A stretch of 29,767 nucleotides of DNA. Source: CANJDH01 sp964443245. Lineage in GTDB: Bacteria; Pseudomonadota; Gammaproteobacteria; Burkholderiales; JAEUOS01. The translations under genes were made by a program, and so were the position numbers. Position 1 is the stretch's first letter; each line of letters starts with the position of its first letter. Of the stretch, positions 7,940 to 15,680 are shown piece by piece. The stretch lies in assembly GCA_964443245.1 (NCBI GenBank), contig CAYUEG010000033.1, positions 1 through 29,767 of the forward strand, read 5' to 3'. A model generated the notes under the pieces. It was not told the origin of the DNA. It saw nothing but the letters and a program-made list of their open reading frames with translations, and ran no database searches.

Positions 7940-9223
7940 TTAGCGCAACAGCCAGACCAGCGCCATCGGCAGCGACGGGATGTAGGTGATCAGGATCACG
8001 ACCAGGAAAGTCGCCGCCATCATCGGGATCAATTGTCGGGTAATTTCGCCGATGCCGGCACCCGCGAGTTTGGCAGCGACAAACAAGGTGCCTCCCACCG
8101 GCGGCGTATAGAGCGCGATGGCGAGGTTGGCCGTCATGACCACGCCCAGGTGCACCAGATCCACACCGAAGATCTTGGCCAGCGGCAGGAACAACGGGAC
8201 CGTCAGCATCATCGCCGGTAGCGGCTCGATGAAGATGCCGAGCAGAAACAGTGCCACGTTGACCAGCAACAGGAACACCCATTGCTGGTGCGCCACGCTC
8301 TCGACCCAGGCACCCATTTGCGCCGGTACCTGCTCCACCGTGATCAGCCACGCCAGGCAGCCGGTGGCTCCAATCACCACCATGACGGTGGCGCTGGTCT
8401 GGAACGACTTGAGCAGCAGCGCCGGAATCGCGCGCCACGACAAGTCGCCGTAATAGAACAACGACACCACCAGACCATAAACCACCGCGACCGCAGCTGC
8501 CTCGGTCGGTGTGAAGTAGCCGGTCCAGATGCCGCCGACAATGATCACCGGCATCAACAGCGCCGGGCCGGCGGCCCGGAAACTGACCCAAATCTCGCGG
8601 CCGGTAGAACGCGTGCTGCCATTGTCGCAGCCGGAGGACTTGCCGTACCACACGCACACGATGATCAGCGCCAGTGCCGAGATGACGGCCGGGATCAGGC
8701 CGGCTACCGACATCTCCTTCATCGAGACGCCCGCCACGAAGGCGTAGACCAGAAACGGGATCGACAGCGGCATCAGGAGCGCCAGGGTACCGGCGGTAGC
8801 CAGCAGCGCCGCTGCAAAGGCGCGCGAATAGCCACGCTGCACCATCGCCGGGATGATCAGGGAACCAATGGCGGCAGTATCGGCGATGGCCGAACCCGAC
8901 ACGCCGCCGAACATCAGGCAGGACATCACTGTCACGATGCCCAGGCCGCCGGGCAGAAACCCGAACAGCACCTTGGCGAACTCGACAATGCGCTTGCCGA
9001 CGCCACCGTGCGACAGCAGTTCGCCGGCAAAAACGAACAGTGGCACGGCGATCAGGATGAATGGCTCGACTCCCCCGATGTAAGAGAGAAAGATCGTCTC
9101 CAGCGGGTGCGTGAGACCCTTGAGCCAGATCATGCCGACCGTCGTGGCCAGCAGCGCGTACACCAGCGGGATGCCAGCCAGCGCAATCACGAAGAAGGAG
9201 CCGAACAGTTGCAGGGCAAACAT
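7940..9223 (-). CDS. dctM: TRAP transporter large permease, DctM
   Basis: A 427-residue, strongly hydrophobic protein with about 12 membrane segments and the DctM family sequences EPFILIAVPLFVFAGELLSHGG, GGVSGSAIADTAAIGSLIIP and GYFTPTEAAAVAVVYGL. It forms the ion-coupled translocation channel of a TRAP transporter in the inner membrane, using a Na+ or H+ gradient. It lies 36 bases downstream of dctQ, with dctP further upstream, so all three parts of the transporter are present. Neighbouring lactonase and dehydrogenase genes point to a sugar acid or similar carboxylate substrate. Confidence 0.95.
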   Translation of the reverse strand: MFALQLFGSFFVIALAGIPLVYALLATTVGMIWLKGLTHPLETIFLSYIGGVEPFILIAVPLFVFAGELLSHGGVGKRIVEFAKVLFGFLPGGLGIVTVMSCLMFGGVSGSAIADTAAIGSLIIPAMVQRGYSRAFAAALLATAGTLALLMPLSIPFLVYAFVAGVSMKEMSVAGLIPAVISALALIIVCVWYGKSSGCDNGSTRSTGREIWVSFRAAGPALLMPVIIVGGIWTGYFTPTEAAAVAVVYGLVVSLFYYGDLSWRAIPALLLKSFQTSATVMVVIGATGCLAWLITVEQVPAQMGAWVESVAHQQWVFLLLVNVALFLLGIFIEPLPAMMLTVPLFLPLAKIFGVDLVHLGVVMTANLAIALYTPPVGGTLFVAAKLAGAGIGEITRQLIPMMAATFLVVILITYIPSLPMALVWLLR

Positions 9224-9259
9224 GGGGGAGGGTTCCGTTGCTGGTTGAATCGCGTGGCG

Positions 9260-9772
9260 CTATTCGCCGTAGCGCTCGACGCGCGATTTACCCTGGAAGA
9301 TCAAGACCAGATCCCAGGCTGCGAACAACATGGTCAAACCGGATGCAATGGGTAGCGCGATGTTCTGTGTGGACATCGGCCAGCCGAGCACGGTGAGTTC
9401 GTTGTTCCACCCTGCCATGGTGATCTTCCAGCCGTAAATCACCAGAAGGCCAAGGACACCAATGGCGAACAGTTGAATGGCGGCATCGGCAGCGCGTCGT
9501 TGCGCATCGTCGAGCTTGTCAAGAAACTCCGTGATCGACATGTGCGCTCCGCGCCGTGCGGCAGCGGCGCCCCCCAGAAAGGTGACCCAGACCATCGACA
9601 GCTCGCAAAACTCGGTAGTCCAGGCGATGTCCTTGCCGAACAGATGGGTCAACACATTGAAGAACACCAGCACGATCATCGTGCTGCCGAGCAGAACGAT
9701 CGCCCAATCCACAGCGGAGCCGATCAGACGAATCGGCAGGGGCGAGTTCGGTACTTGCGGGAGCAGGGACAT
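9260..9772 (-). CDS. dctQ: TRAP transporter small permease, DctQ
   Basis: A 170-residue membrane protein from the ATG at 9772 with four predicted hydrophobic helices. WTTEFCELSMVWVTFLGGAAAARRGAHMSI is spread over residues about 52-81 and has the family features E..c.....w..f.ga..a.r...H. It is the small integral-membrane partner that joins DctP and DctM. The ribosome site is weak. The stretch upstream to the N run is only 42 bases, so the dctP-dctQ spacer is incompletely known. The frame remains open into the gap, but the homology begins near MSLLPQ, supporting this start. Confidence 0.88.
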   Translation of the reverse strand: MSLLPQVPNSPLPIRLIGSAVDWAIVLLGSTMIVLVFFNVLTHLFGKDIAWTTEFCELSMVWVTFLGGAAAARRGAHMSITEFLDKLDDAQRRAADAAIQLFAIGVLGLLVIYGWKITMAGWNNELTVLGWPMSTQNIALPIASGLTMLFAAWDLVLIFQGKSRVERYGE

Positions 9773-9814
9773 GGTGAGGCCCGGGATCAGGGATCGACGC
9801 AACGAGAGGAGCGC

Positions 9815-9914
9815 NNNNNNNNNNNNNNNNNNNNNNNNNNNNNNNNNNNNNNNNNNNNNNNNNNNNNNNNNNNNNNNNNNNNNNNNNNNNNNNNNNNNNN
9901 NNNNNNNNNNNNNN
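9815..9914. other. assembly gap (100 N) between dctP and dctQ
   Basis: Exactly 100 unresolved bases. The same six bases GAGCGC lie directly on both sides, as expected if two contig ends share a short overlap or repeat. The real spacer may be shorter or longer than shown. Confidence 0.99.
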
Positions 9915-9939
9915 GAGCGCAGGAAAGAGACAGTCGCCG

Positions 9940-9976
9940 CAGCGGCAGCCCGGATCATTGTCGGGCTGCTCCGCTG
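9940..9976 (-). other. intercistronic hairpin downstream of dctP
   Basis: GCAGCCCG (9945-9952) pairs perfectly with CGGGCTGC (9962-9969) around a nine-base loop. CAGCG (9940-9944) extends the stem with CGCTG (9972-9976) after a two-base bulge. It starts 12 bases past the dctP stop and has no T run in the operon direction. It looks like a structure that stabilises the dctP message or partly terminates before dctQM, a common way to overproduce binding proteins. Confidence 0.6.
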
Positions 9977-9988
9977 CAGTCGCTTCCG

Positions 9989-11008
9989 CTATTTCCTGGC
10001 GGGCAAGGCCTTGCGCACGGCAGCCGCATCAGCAAGGAAGACGTCGGTATCAGCACCGTACTTCTCCTTGGCCTTGGCGTATACCGGTTGCACTGCTTCT
10101 CGGAACGGCCCGACTGGCGGTCGTGCAATCGTGGCGCCCTTGGACTTCATCTCGGCCAGCTGGCGATCATCATTGGCGGCAATTTCCTTGCGGATCCACT
10201 GCGCCGTCTCCTGCGCGGCCTTGGTAATCGCGGTGCGATCGGCCGGCGAAAACTTCTGCCAGGTCTTCTCGGACACCGTCAACGGGATCGGGCTGTAGAC
10301 ATGCTGCGTCAGCGTCACGTTCTTGGCCACTTCATAGAATTTGTTCGCAAAGATCGTGTCGATCGGGTTCTCCTGACCGGCAACCGCGCCTTGCTGGATC
10401 GCCAGGTACACCTCGGGCAGCGGCATGATCTGCACGCCGAAGCCCATGGCTTCCAGCGTCCAGCGCATCATTTCGTTCGGAAAGGTGCGCAGCTTCTTGC
10501 CCTTGGCATCGGCCGGCGTGTTCAGAGGGTCGCGCGTGGTCATGCTGCGAAAGCCGGCTTCCCAGGTCGCCAGAAAGCGAAATCCTTTTTCCGGTCCCTT
10601 GTCGAACTGGGCCTTGAGCCATTTCGATTCGTCGTAAAGTTTCCAGCCTTGCTCGTAGCTTTCCACCATGTAAGGGAGCGCCGTCAGGTTCAAGGTAGGA
10701 ATGTGGGTTGCATACGTGCCCGTTCCGGACACGGTGAAGTCAATGCCGCCCAGCTGCAGCTGCTCGACTGCCTTCGGGTCATTGGCGAGCTGTCCTGCCG
10801 GATACACCTGGACCTTGTAGCGGCCCTGCGTGTAGTTCTCCACGCTCTTGGCGAACAGCAAGGCGGCCGCATTGCGCGCGCCACCGGGCTGGTCGGTGTG
10901 GCTGAACTTGAGCACCGTCTGCGCCGCGACGCTGGAAGCGCCCAATGCAAGAGCGAGCATGGTGCCGGCGAGGCCGGCTTGAAGGATCTGGCGTTTCTCG
11001 GTCTTCAT
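9989..11008 (-). CDS. dctP: TRAP transporter substrate-binding protein, DctP
   Basis: A 339-residue periplasmic protein. The N-terminus is a Sec signal peptide (basic MKTEKRQ, then a hydrophobic core) probably cleaved after ASSVAA. The mature part begins QTVLKFSHTDQPGGARNAAALLF, the DctP-family opening. GKKLRTFPNEMMRWTLEAMG and QGAVAGQENPIDTIF are conserved blocks involved in ligand and carboxylate binding in this family. The ATG at 11008 follows GGAGACA. It lies 34 bases after the Gfo/Idh gene. It captures the substrate for DctQM; the substrate is not determinable, but the operon suggests a sugar acid. Confidence 0.94.
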   Translation of the reverse strand: MKTEKRQILQAGLAGTMLALALGASSVAAQTVLKFSHTDQPGGARNAAALLFAKSVENYTQGRYKVQVYPAGQLANDPKAVEQLQLGGIDFTVSGTGTYATHIPTLNLTALPYMVESYEQGWKLYDESKWLKAQFDKGPEKGFRFLATWEAGFRSMTTRDPLNTPADAKGKKLRTFPNEMMRWTLEAMGFGVQIMPLPEVYLAIQQGAVAGQENPIDTIFANKFYEVAKNVTLTQHVYSPIPLTVSEKTWQKFSPADRTAITKAAQETAQWIRKEIAANDDRQLAEMKSKGATIARPPVGPFREAVQPVYAKAKEKYGADTDVFLADAAAVRKALPARK

Positions 11009-11042
11009 GTTGTCTCCTGATGGAAAGTGGAACGACTGCTGG

Positions 11043-12140
11043 TTAACCTGCTGATGCCAAGCGTGCCGGGGCGGCAGCAGGGGCCGCCCCCGATGAAGCG
11101 ATCTCGAACCGCATCCCGGTGCTGTGTGAGCGATAGGCGGCGTCCTGAATCCGGATGTTCTGCAAGTAGTCGCGCCCGAGGTTCTCGGCAGGGCCGGCAC
11201 CACGCAGAAACCGTGCAACATGCTCGTTCAGGTTGCGCACCGCCCCACCGGCAAACGTGTCCGGGCCCTTGTCGTACGCATGCTCCACTTCCGTGCCATG
11301 GTGCGGCTTCCACCACAGCCGCGCCATGCCGTCCAGGCGCAACACGCCTTTCGAACCTTCCAGCCACATCTCGCCCATGGTGCGGCGCGGGTTGTCGCTC
11401 TCGTGGTCGTTGAGTCGATTGCCGTCAAACAGGCCGGTGGTACCACCTGCAAACTCGAAAATCAGGTAACCGGCATCCTCGCCCAGAATCGCCGGGTTGA
11501 CACGACGCAGACGGGCCGTCACCGCCTCAACCTCGCCCATCAGATAACGGAAGGTGTCGATGAAGTGGATTGCGGTCTCAAACACCAGGAAGCGCGGCAT
11601 CTTCTGAAAGTAGGGCTGGCGCGACAGATAGGCATCTGCCCCCTGGCCATCGCCGGGGCGCAGACGAAAGCTGATCGCGTGCGGCGTGCCGATGGTGCCA
11701 CTATCGAGCAGGCGTCTGGCTTCGCGGTACCAGGGCGAGAAGCGGAAGTTCTCGTGCACGATCAGGGGCAGCTTGGCCTGCTCGGCGGTCTCGACAATCT
11801 GCACGGCCTCGTCCAGCGTCGGGGCCAGGGCTTTCTGGCACACCATTGGCACACCAAAATTGCAGGCCAGGCGAACCAGTTCCAGATGGGTTGCCGGCGG
11901 GGTGACAATGTCCACCAGATCCGCGCCCACTTCGGCCAGCATGCGTGCAGCATCGCTGTAGATGCGTGTCACGCCAAAGCGCTTGCCCAGTTCACGTGCC
12001 CGCGCCTCATCGCTGTCGCACAGCGCCACCTCGGCGACGGCGCCACTGGCCTGCATCGCAGTCCATGCCTCCACATGGAACTGGCTGAAGTAGCCGGCGC
12101 CGATCACGGCGACGCGCAGTTCTTGTGGGCGTTGCGCCAT
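11043..12140 (-). CDS. Gfo/Idh/MocA-family NAD(P)-dependent oxidoreductase
   Basis: A 365-residue protein with an N-terminal Rossmann fold, RVAVIGAGYFSQFH (9-22), in which the final Gly of GxGxxG is Ser. VDIVTPPATH and VPMVCQKALAPT follow, the latter in place of the usual EKP motif and keeping the Lys. HENFRFSPWYREAR and a C-terminal substrate-binding domain with FETAIHFIDTFRYLMGE are typical of the family. Members oxidise or reduce sugars, inositols and sugar acids. It starts three bases after the dehydrogenase stop, so it is tightly coupled to that gene. It may oxidise an aldose to the lactone that the operon's SMP-30 enzyme would open, but this is inference. Confidence 0.9.
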   Translation of the reverse strand: MAQRPQELRVAVIGAGYFSQFHVEAWTAMQASGAVAEVALCDSDEARARELGKRFGVTRIYSDAARMLAEVGADLVDIVTPPATHLELVRLACNFGVPMVCQKALAPTLDEAVQIVETAEQAKLPLIVHENFRFSPWYREARRLLDSGTIGTPHAISFRLRPGDGQGADAYLSRQPYFQKMPRFLVFETAIHFIDTFRYLMGEVEAVTARLRRVNPAILGEDAGYLIFEFAGGTTGLFDGNRLNDHESDNPRRTMGEMWLEGSKGVLRLDGMARLWWKPHHGTEVEHAYDKGPDTFAGGAVRNLNEHVARFLRGAGPAENLGRDYLQNIRIQDAAYRSHSTGMRFEIASSGAAPAAAPARLASAG

Positions 12141-12143
12141 GCC

Positions 12144-13241
12144 TTAGCCCAGCGCCTCGATGACGGCGCGCGTCACCGCGCCGGTACCGTCTCTGCCGCC
12201 GATGTCGGCAGGCTTGACTTTGCCTTGGGCAAAGACGGCATCGACAGCTGCCTCGATGGCGTGGGCGGCCTCCGTAAGCCGTGCTTCACCGTGGCGCTCA
12301 CCGAGCCATGCGAGCATCATCGCGCCGGACAGAATGGTTGCGGTCGGATTGGCGATCCCCTTCCCGGCAATGTCCGGGGCACTGCCGTGCGAGGGTTGAA
12401 ACAGGCCGTGCCTGTCGCCGATGTCGGCAGAAGGTGCGTAGCCCATGCCGCAGATCAGACCGGCGCCCAGATCGGAGGTGATGTCGCCAAACTGGTTTTC
12501 CATCGGGCACACGTCGTAATCCCACGGCTTGCGGATCATGTTGAGGCTGAAGGCATCGATGTAGCAGTGGTCGGCGGTAATGTCGGGAAAGAGCTTGGCA
12601 CGCTCGTGAAAAATCTGGTTCATGAAGGCCATGCCGAGAAACACATTCGATTTGTCGACACAGGTGACCTTGCCCTTCTTCGGATTGCGCTTCTTGCGTG
12701 CCTCGGCCAGGCGAAAGGAAAAATCAAACAGGCGTTCACAACCCTTGCGGCTGATCTCGCCCATGTCATGAACAGCCTCGTCGCCGCCTGCCGTCTTGCC
12801 CATCACGCTGCGCCCACGTGCATGGAACCAGCCCTCGGTGGATTCGCGCACGATCACGAAGTCGATTTCTTTGGCGTGGGGTGAGGCCAGTGGCAAAGGC
12901 AAGCCTGGAATCGCGCGAATCGGCCGCACGCCGGCATACAGGTCCAGATGCACGCGAATATCGAGTTGCGGGGCGATTTCGGTGCCATCGGGATAGCGGA
13001 TGTCCGGCCAGCCCATCGCTCCGAACAGGATCGCGTCGGCCTTCTCGCTGGCCTGCATCGAACTGACAGGAAACGCCTCCCCGGTGTCCTGGTAGTGATG
13101 CGCACCGCCGGGACGGCGGTCGTAGTGGAGCTGGAATCCATGGCGCGCCTGTGCACGGTCGAGCACGGCAAGGGTGGCGTCAATCACCTCCACACCAATG
13201 CCATCTCCAGGCAATACCACGATGTTGCAATCGGTCTTCAT
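12144..13241 (-). CDS. isocitrate/isopropylmalate dehydrogenase family protein, tartrate/D-malate-type
   Basis: A 365-residue beta-decarboxylating dehydrogenase-family protein from the ATG at 13241. It has GDGIG (12-16), FGAMGWPDIRYPDGTEI, LDIRVHLDLYAGVRPIR (substrate-binding arginines), FVIVRESTEGWF, DKSNVF (catalytic Lys) and ENQFGDITSDLGAGL (metal-binding aspartates). The Glu-Ser-Thr-Glu-Gly block and length are closer to the tartrate dehydrogenase/D-malate dehydrogenase and homoisocitrate branch than to leucine biosynthetic LeuB; no leuC or leuD is near. It should oxidise a 2-hydroxy acid with NAD(P), often with decarboxylation. It forms part of the lactonase-TRAP operon, supporting a role in sugar-acid breakdown. 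Confidence 0.88.
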   Translation of the reverse strand: MKTDCNIVVLPGDGIGVEVIDATLAVLDRAQARHGFQLHYDRRPGGAHHYQDTGEAFPVSSMQASEKADAILFGAMGWPDIRYPDGTEIAPQLDIRVHLDLYAGVRPIRAIPGLPLPLASPHAKEIDFVIVRESTEGWFHARGRSVMGKTAGGDEAVHDMGEISRKGCERLFDFSFRLAEARKKRNPKKGKVTCVDKSNVFLGMAFMNQIFHERAKLFPDITADHCYIDAFSLNMIRKPWDYDVCPMENQFGDITSDLGAGLICGMGYAPSADIGDRHGLFQPSHGSAPDIAGKGIANPTATILSGAMMLAWLGERHGEARLTEAAHAIEAAVDAVFAQGKVKPADIGGRDGTGAVTRAVIEALG

Positions 13242-13284
13242 GTCAGTCCTGTCGGTTGGGAAATCGAGTGTGCCAATGCGGGGC

Positions 13285-14031
13285 CTACAACGAGCTGATG
13301 CGTGCCTTTTCAAGCAGGGCCAGCAATTCCTTGCTGCCACGCTCGCGGTGGGCTCGGTAGAGGCGCGCCGCTTCGGCCGGATCGCCGGCGCGAATGGCGT
13401 CCACAATGGCGTTGTGCTCCTGGGTCGAATTGACCGGGCGTGGCCGCAGGCGCAACGTGACCATGCGCGCCCTGTGGGCCCGGTCCCACAGGCCCTGCAC
13501 GGTCTCGGCCAGCAAGCGATTCCCCGCCAGGGCAATCAGCAAGCGGTGATAGCGCTCGTCTGCCATGGCCCAGGCATCGAGGTCGTCCTGCTTGAGCGCA
13601 GCCGTCATGTCGCGCGATGCATCGACCAGGGGCTTGAGATCCGCCGGCGGCAGATTCTTGCGCGCCACCATTTCGGCCGCCATCGGTTCGATGGCGGTCA
13701 ACATCTCGTAGATTTCACGCATGTCGTCCGGTGATACCGGCAGAACACGGGCCCCATGGCGGGGCACCACTTCCACCAGCCCCTCGGATTGCAGCTTGAG
13801 CAGCGCCTCGCGCACCGGCGTGCGCGACAACCCCAGCTGGTCAGCAAACTCCTGCTCCAGGGCCCGATGGCCAGCGGGATAGACGTTGTCCAGAATGCGC
13901 TGGCGAATCTCGCGGTAAGCCTTGTCCACCAACGATTTCCGGCCTGCGCTCGGCGCCGGTGCAGGCTGTGAGCGGGCCTGGGGACGAGGCTTGGCGCGAT
14001 GGGTGTTGGCAGCTGTGATGTTGGTGGGCAT
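13285..14031 (-). CDS. GntR-family transcriptional regulator, FCD subfamily
   Basis: The ATG at 14031 is preferred; a TTG at 14058 would extend it by nine residues and overlap the lactonase stop (TTGA). A Pro/Ala-rich N-terminal extension precedes the winged-helix domain (KAYREIRQRILDNVYPAG through LGLSRTPVREALLKLQSEGL). The C-terminal FCD domain keeps the metal-ligand pattern: Asp and His in ADERYH, His in EHNAI, and His in YRAHRERG. FCD regulators bind carboxylate effectors, often pathway substrates. It is the second gene of the operon whose promoter carries a TGTATAC palindrome at 15159-15174, so autoregulation together with the operon is likely. Confidence 0.92.
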   Translation of the reverse strand: MPTNITAANTHRAKPRPQARSQPAPAPSAGRKSLVDKAYREIRQRILDNVYPAGHRALEQEFADQLGLSRTPVREALLKLQSEGLVEVVPRHGARVLPVSPDDMREIYEMLTAIEPMAAEMVARKNLPPADLKPLVDASRDMTAALKQDDLDAWAMADERYHRLLIALAGNRLLAETVQGLWDRAHRARMVTLRLRPRPVNSTQEHNAIVDAIRAGDPAEAARLYRAHRERGSKELLALLEKARISSL

Positions 14032-14054
14032 GGGTGATGGTGGCGCGTGACGGT

Positions 14055-15089
14055 TCAATAGGTCCAGTGCACCGGCGGATGACCGGCAAACCTGAAATCA
14101 TCCGGCAGCCGGAAGTGGGCAATCGAATCCCCCACCAGGCAACCCAGATAAACGGTCCTGAGATCGGCACCGCCAAAGGCAATGCTGGAAATGTTCTTGA
14201 GCCGGGTGGTGTGCGGCTTGTCCATGTGGGCACGCCCGAGTTCCGCCTGGGCATAGGCCGCCTCCACCCAATCGACGTACTCCGCGTTGCCGTCATCGAG
14301 GATCAGCTGCTGCGAGCCATCCGGCGCGACGCGAATCAGCTGGTTGCCGATCACGCAGGCAACCCAGATGCCGCCGGCGGTATCGAAGGCAAAACCATCC
14401 GGAAACGCACCGTGCCCGAAGGTGGTGAAGACTTCCTTGGGGCCTAAAGAGCCATCGGCGCGCAGCGGGTAACGCGACATCTTCTTGTGGTACGTCTCGT
14501 TCACATACAGCCACTGGCCATCTGGTGAAACCAGCGCTTCATTGGTGAACCCGATGCCGTCGGCAACGATGCGCGCCCCTGCCCCATCGATCAGCACGAT
14601 GAAGCCGTCTGCCACCCGGTTGTTGTAGGCCCGGGCGCGCGGCGCAAGGCGGGTGGAAACCGTGAGCCAGATGCGGCCTTGCGCATCCTCCGTCACGAAA
14701 TTGGACGGCGGCAGATCCACGCCATCCACCCGCGTGAGGACTTCCCGCACGCTGCCGTCTCGCCTGAGGGCATACACGCCACCTTGTGTCTCGCCCAGAT
14801 CTGCCATCAGGAAGCTGCCGTCCCGGCGCAGGGCAATGCCGTTCGGACGCGTTTCGCGCTGGCCTGCCGTGTCAGCTCGCGCGTCTTGCGTGGGTTGCGG
14901 CAAGCGGCCGGTGTAAAGGGTCTGCGTCCCATCGGGGCGCAGGTGGGCCACCCCACCGCGCCAGTCCGCCGTGTAGAGGTCACCCGCCGCCGTCGCCAGC
15001 ACGCACTCCGGGCGCACCAGGCCGCTACCGCTCCAGAAGAGATCGGAGGCGACGACTACGGGCACCGCGGGGTCGAGCACGAGCGACAT
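14055..15089 (-). CDS. SMP-30/gluconolactonase-family lactonase
   Basis: A six-bladed beta-propeller lactonase of 344 residues from the ATG at 15089; a TTG two codons upstream at 15095 is possible and is better spaced from AGGTG. Family metal-binding positions appear as LVRPECVL (Glu), the Asn in FTNEALVSPDGQWLYVNE, and FPDGFAFDTAGGIWVA (Asp). RPNGIALRRDGSFLMADLG is also typical. It hydrolyses sugar lactones to sugar acids in the cytoplasm or periplasm; no signal peptide is seen, favouring cytoplasm. As first gene of the operon it fits a scheme of sugar oxidation to lactone, opening to acid and further dehydrogenation. Confidence 0.9.
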   Translation of the reverse strand: MSLVLDPAVPVVVASDLFWSGSGLVRPECVLATAAGDLYTADWRGGVAHLRPDGTQTLYTGRLPQPTQDARADTAGQRETRPNGIALRRDGSFLMADLGETQGGVYALRRDGSVREVLTRVDGVDLPPSNFVTEDAQGRIWLTVSTRLAPRARAYNNRVADGFIVLIDGAGARIVADGIGFTNEALVSPDGQWLYVNETYHKKMSRYPLRADGSLGPKEVFTTFGHGAFPDGFAFDTAGGIWVACVIGNQLIRVAPDGSQQLILDDGNAEYVDWVEAAYAQAELGRAHMDKPHTTRLKNISSIAFGGADLRTVYLGCLVGDSIAHFRLPDDFRFAGHPPVHWTY

Positions 15090-15158
15090 GTTCAACAGAC
15101 ACCTGGATCAAGGCCATGCGGGGACGCCGGAAAGCTCTCGCCCGCAACAAGGGATGCA

Positions 15159-15174
15159 TTAATGTATACGTTAA
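15159..15174. promoter_or_regulatory. candidate GntR operator, imperfect palindrome with TGTATAC core
   Basis: The 16 bases TTAATGTATACGTTAA match their reverse complement at 14 positions around GTATAC. TTGTATAC-like palindromes are common operators of FCD-type GntR regulators. It covers the -10 box of the promoter at 15163-15190, so binding would repress. The GntR at 13285-14031 is the natural candidate to bind it. Confidence 0.65.
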
Positions 15175-15190
15175 CGTGCGCACAAGTCAA
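15163..15190 (-). promoter_or_regulatory. sigma70-like promoter of the lactonase-TRAP operon
   Basis: On the minus strand TTGACT (15190-15185), a 16-base spacer and TATACA (15168-15163) form a plausible promoter, giving a leader of about 65-70 bases before the lactonase start. The AT-rich island stands out in the GC-rich surroundings. Confidence 0.6.
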
Positions 15191-15272
15191 CCCCCGGGCC
15201 TCAAAACACCATGCCCACGCAATCCGGCCGCAGCGAACCCGCAGGGCCAGTAGCCAACTTTGAGAATGGGCA

Positions 15273-15287
15273 GCCCGCGGGGCGGGC
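15273..15287 (-). terminator. GC-rich hairpin just after mgsA
   Basis: GCCCGC (15273-15278) and GCGGGC (15282-15287) form a six-pair stem with a three-base loop, five bases beyond the mgsA stop. The following minus-strand bases are only mildly T-rich, so termination would be weak or Rho-assisted. Confidence 0.4.
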
Positions 15288-15292
15288 GCGAA

Positions 15293-15670
15293 TCAGGCCG
15301 GCTGCACCAGGGAGCGGATCAGCGCCTCGGCCGAACCGCGGTTGGTGGCGAGCGGCACGTTGTGCACGTCGCACACGCGCAACAGGGCCGTGACATCGGG
15401 CTCGTGCGGTTGTGCGGTGAGCGGGTCACGCAGGAAAAACACGGCGGTGATGCGGTCTTCAGCGATGCGTGCGCCGATCTGCTGGTCGCCCCCCAGCGGG
15501 CCGGACAGCATGCACTCGATCGTGAGATCGAGTTCAACGGACAGCAGCTTGCCGGTGGTAGCGGTGGCAATCAGCGGAAACTGTGCGAGCACCTCACGGT
15601 GTTCGCGCGCGAACGCAAGCATCGCTGCCTTTTGCTTGTCGTGCGCAATCAGCGCGACAGCTCGCTTCAT
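15293..15670 (-). CDS. mgsA: methylglyoxal synthase
   Basis: A 125-residue protein from the ATG at 15670, slightly shorter than the 150-residue E. coli enzyme because both ends are trimmed. It converts dihydroxyacetone phosphate to methylglyoxal and phosphate. The core is well conserved: ALIAHDKQK (His and Asp of the phosphate site), ATATTG, MLSGPLGGDQQIG (catalytic Asp) and the DPLTAQPHEPDV block (Asp, His, Asp). It starts 10 bases after the otnI stop, so the two are probably one transcript. That placement is notable because the tetronate pathway ends in dihydroxyacetone phosphate, the substrate of this enzyme. Confidence 0.93.
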   Translation of the reverse strand: MKRAVALIAHDKQKAAMLAFAREHREVLAQFPLIATATTGKLLSVELDLTIECMLSGPLGGDQQIGARIAEDRITAVFFLRDPLTAQPHEPDVTALLRVCDVHNVPLATNRGSAEALIRSLVQPA

Positions 15671-15680
15671 GGGCACAACC

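Noticed and set aside
8282..9355. 357-residue plus-strand open frame rich in Arg, Gln and His
   Set aside because: It is the complement of the hydrophobic DctM gene; the composition is a by-product of membrane-protein codons.
11220..12884. 554-residue plus-strand open frame
   Set aside because: Antisense to two clear enzyme genes (Gfo/Idh and isopropylmalate-type dehydrogenase) and without family motifs.
12144..13241. leuB of leucine biosynthesis
   Set aside because: No leuC or leuD nearby; the lactonase-TRAP operon context and the RESTEGWF block favour a tartrate/D-malate-type enzyme.
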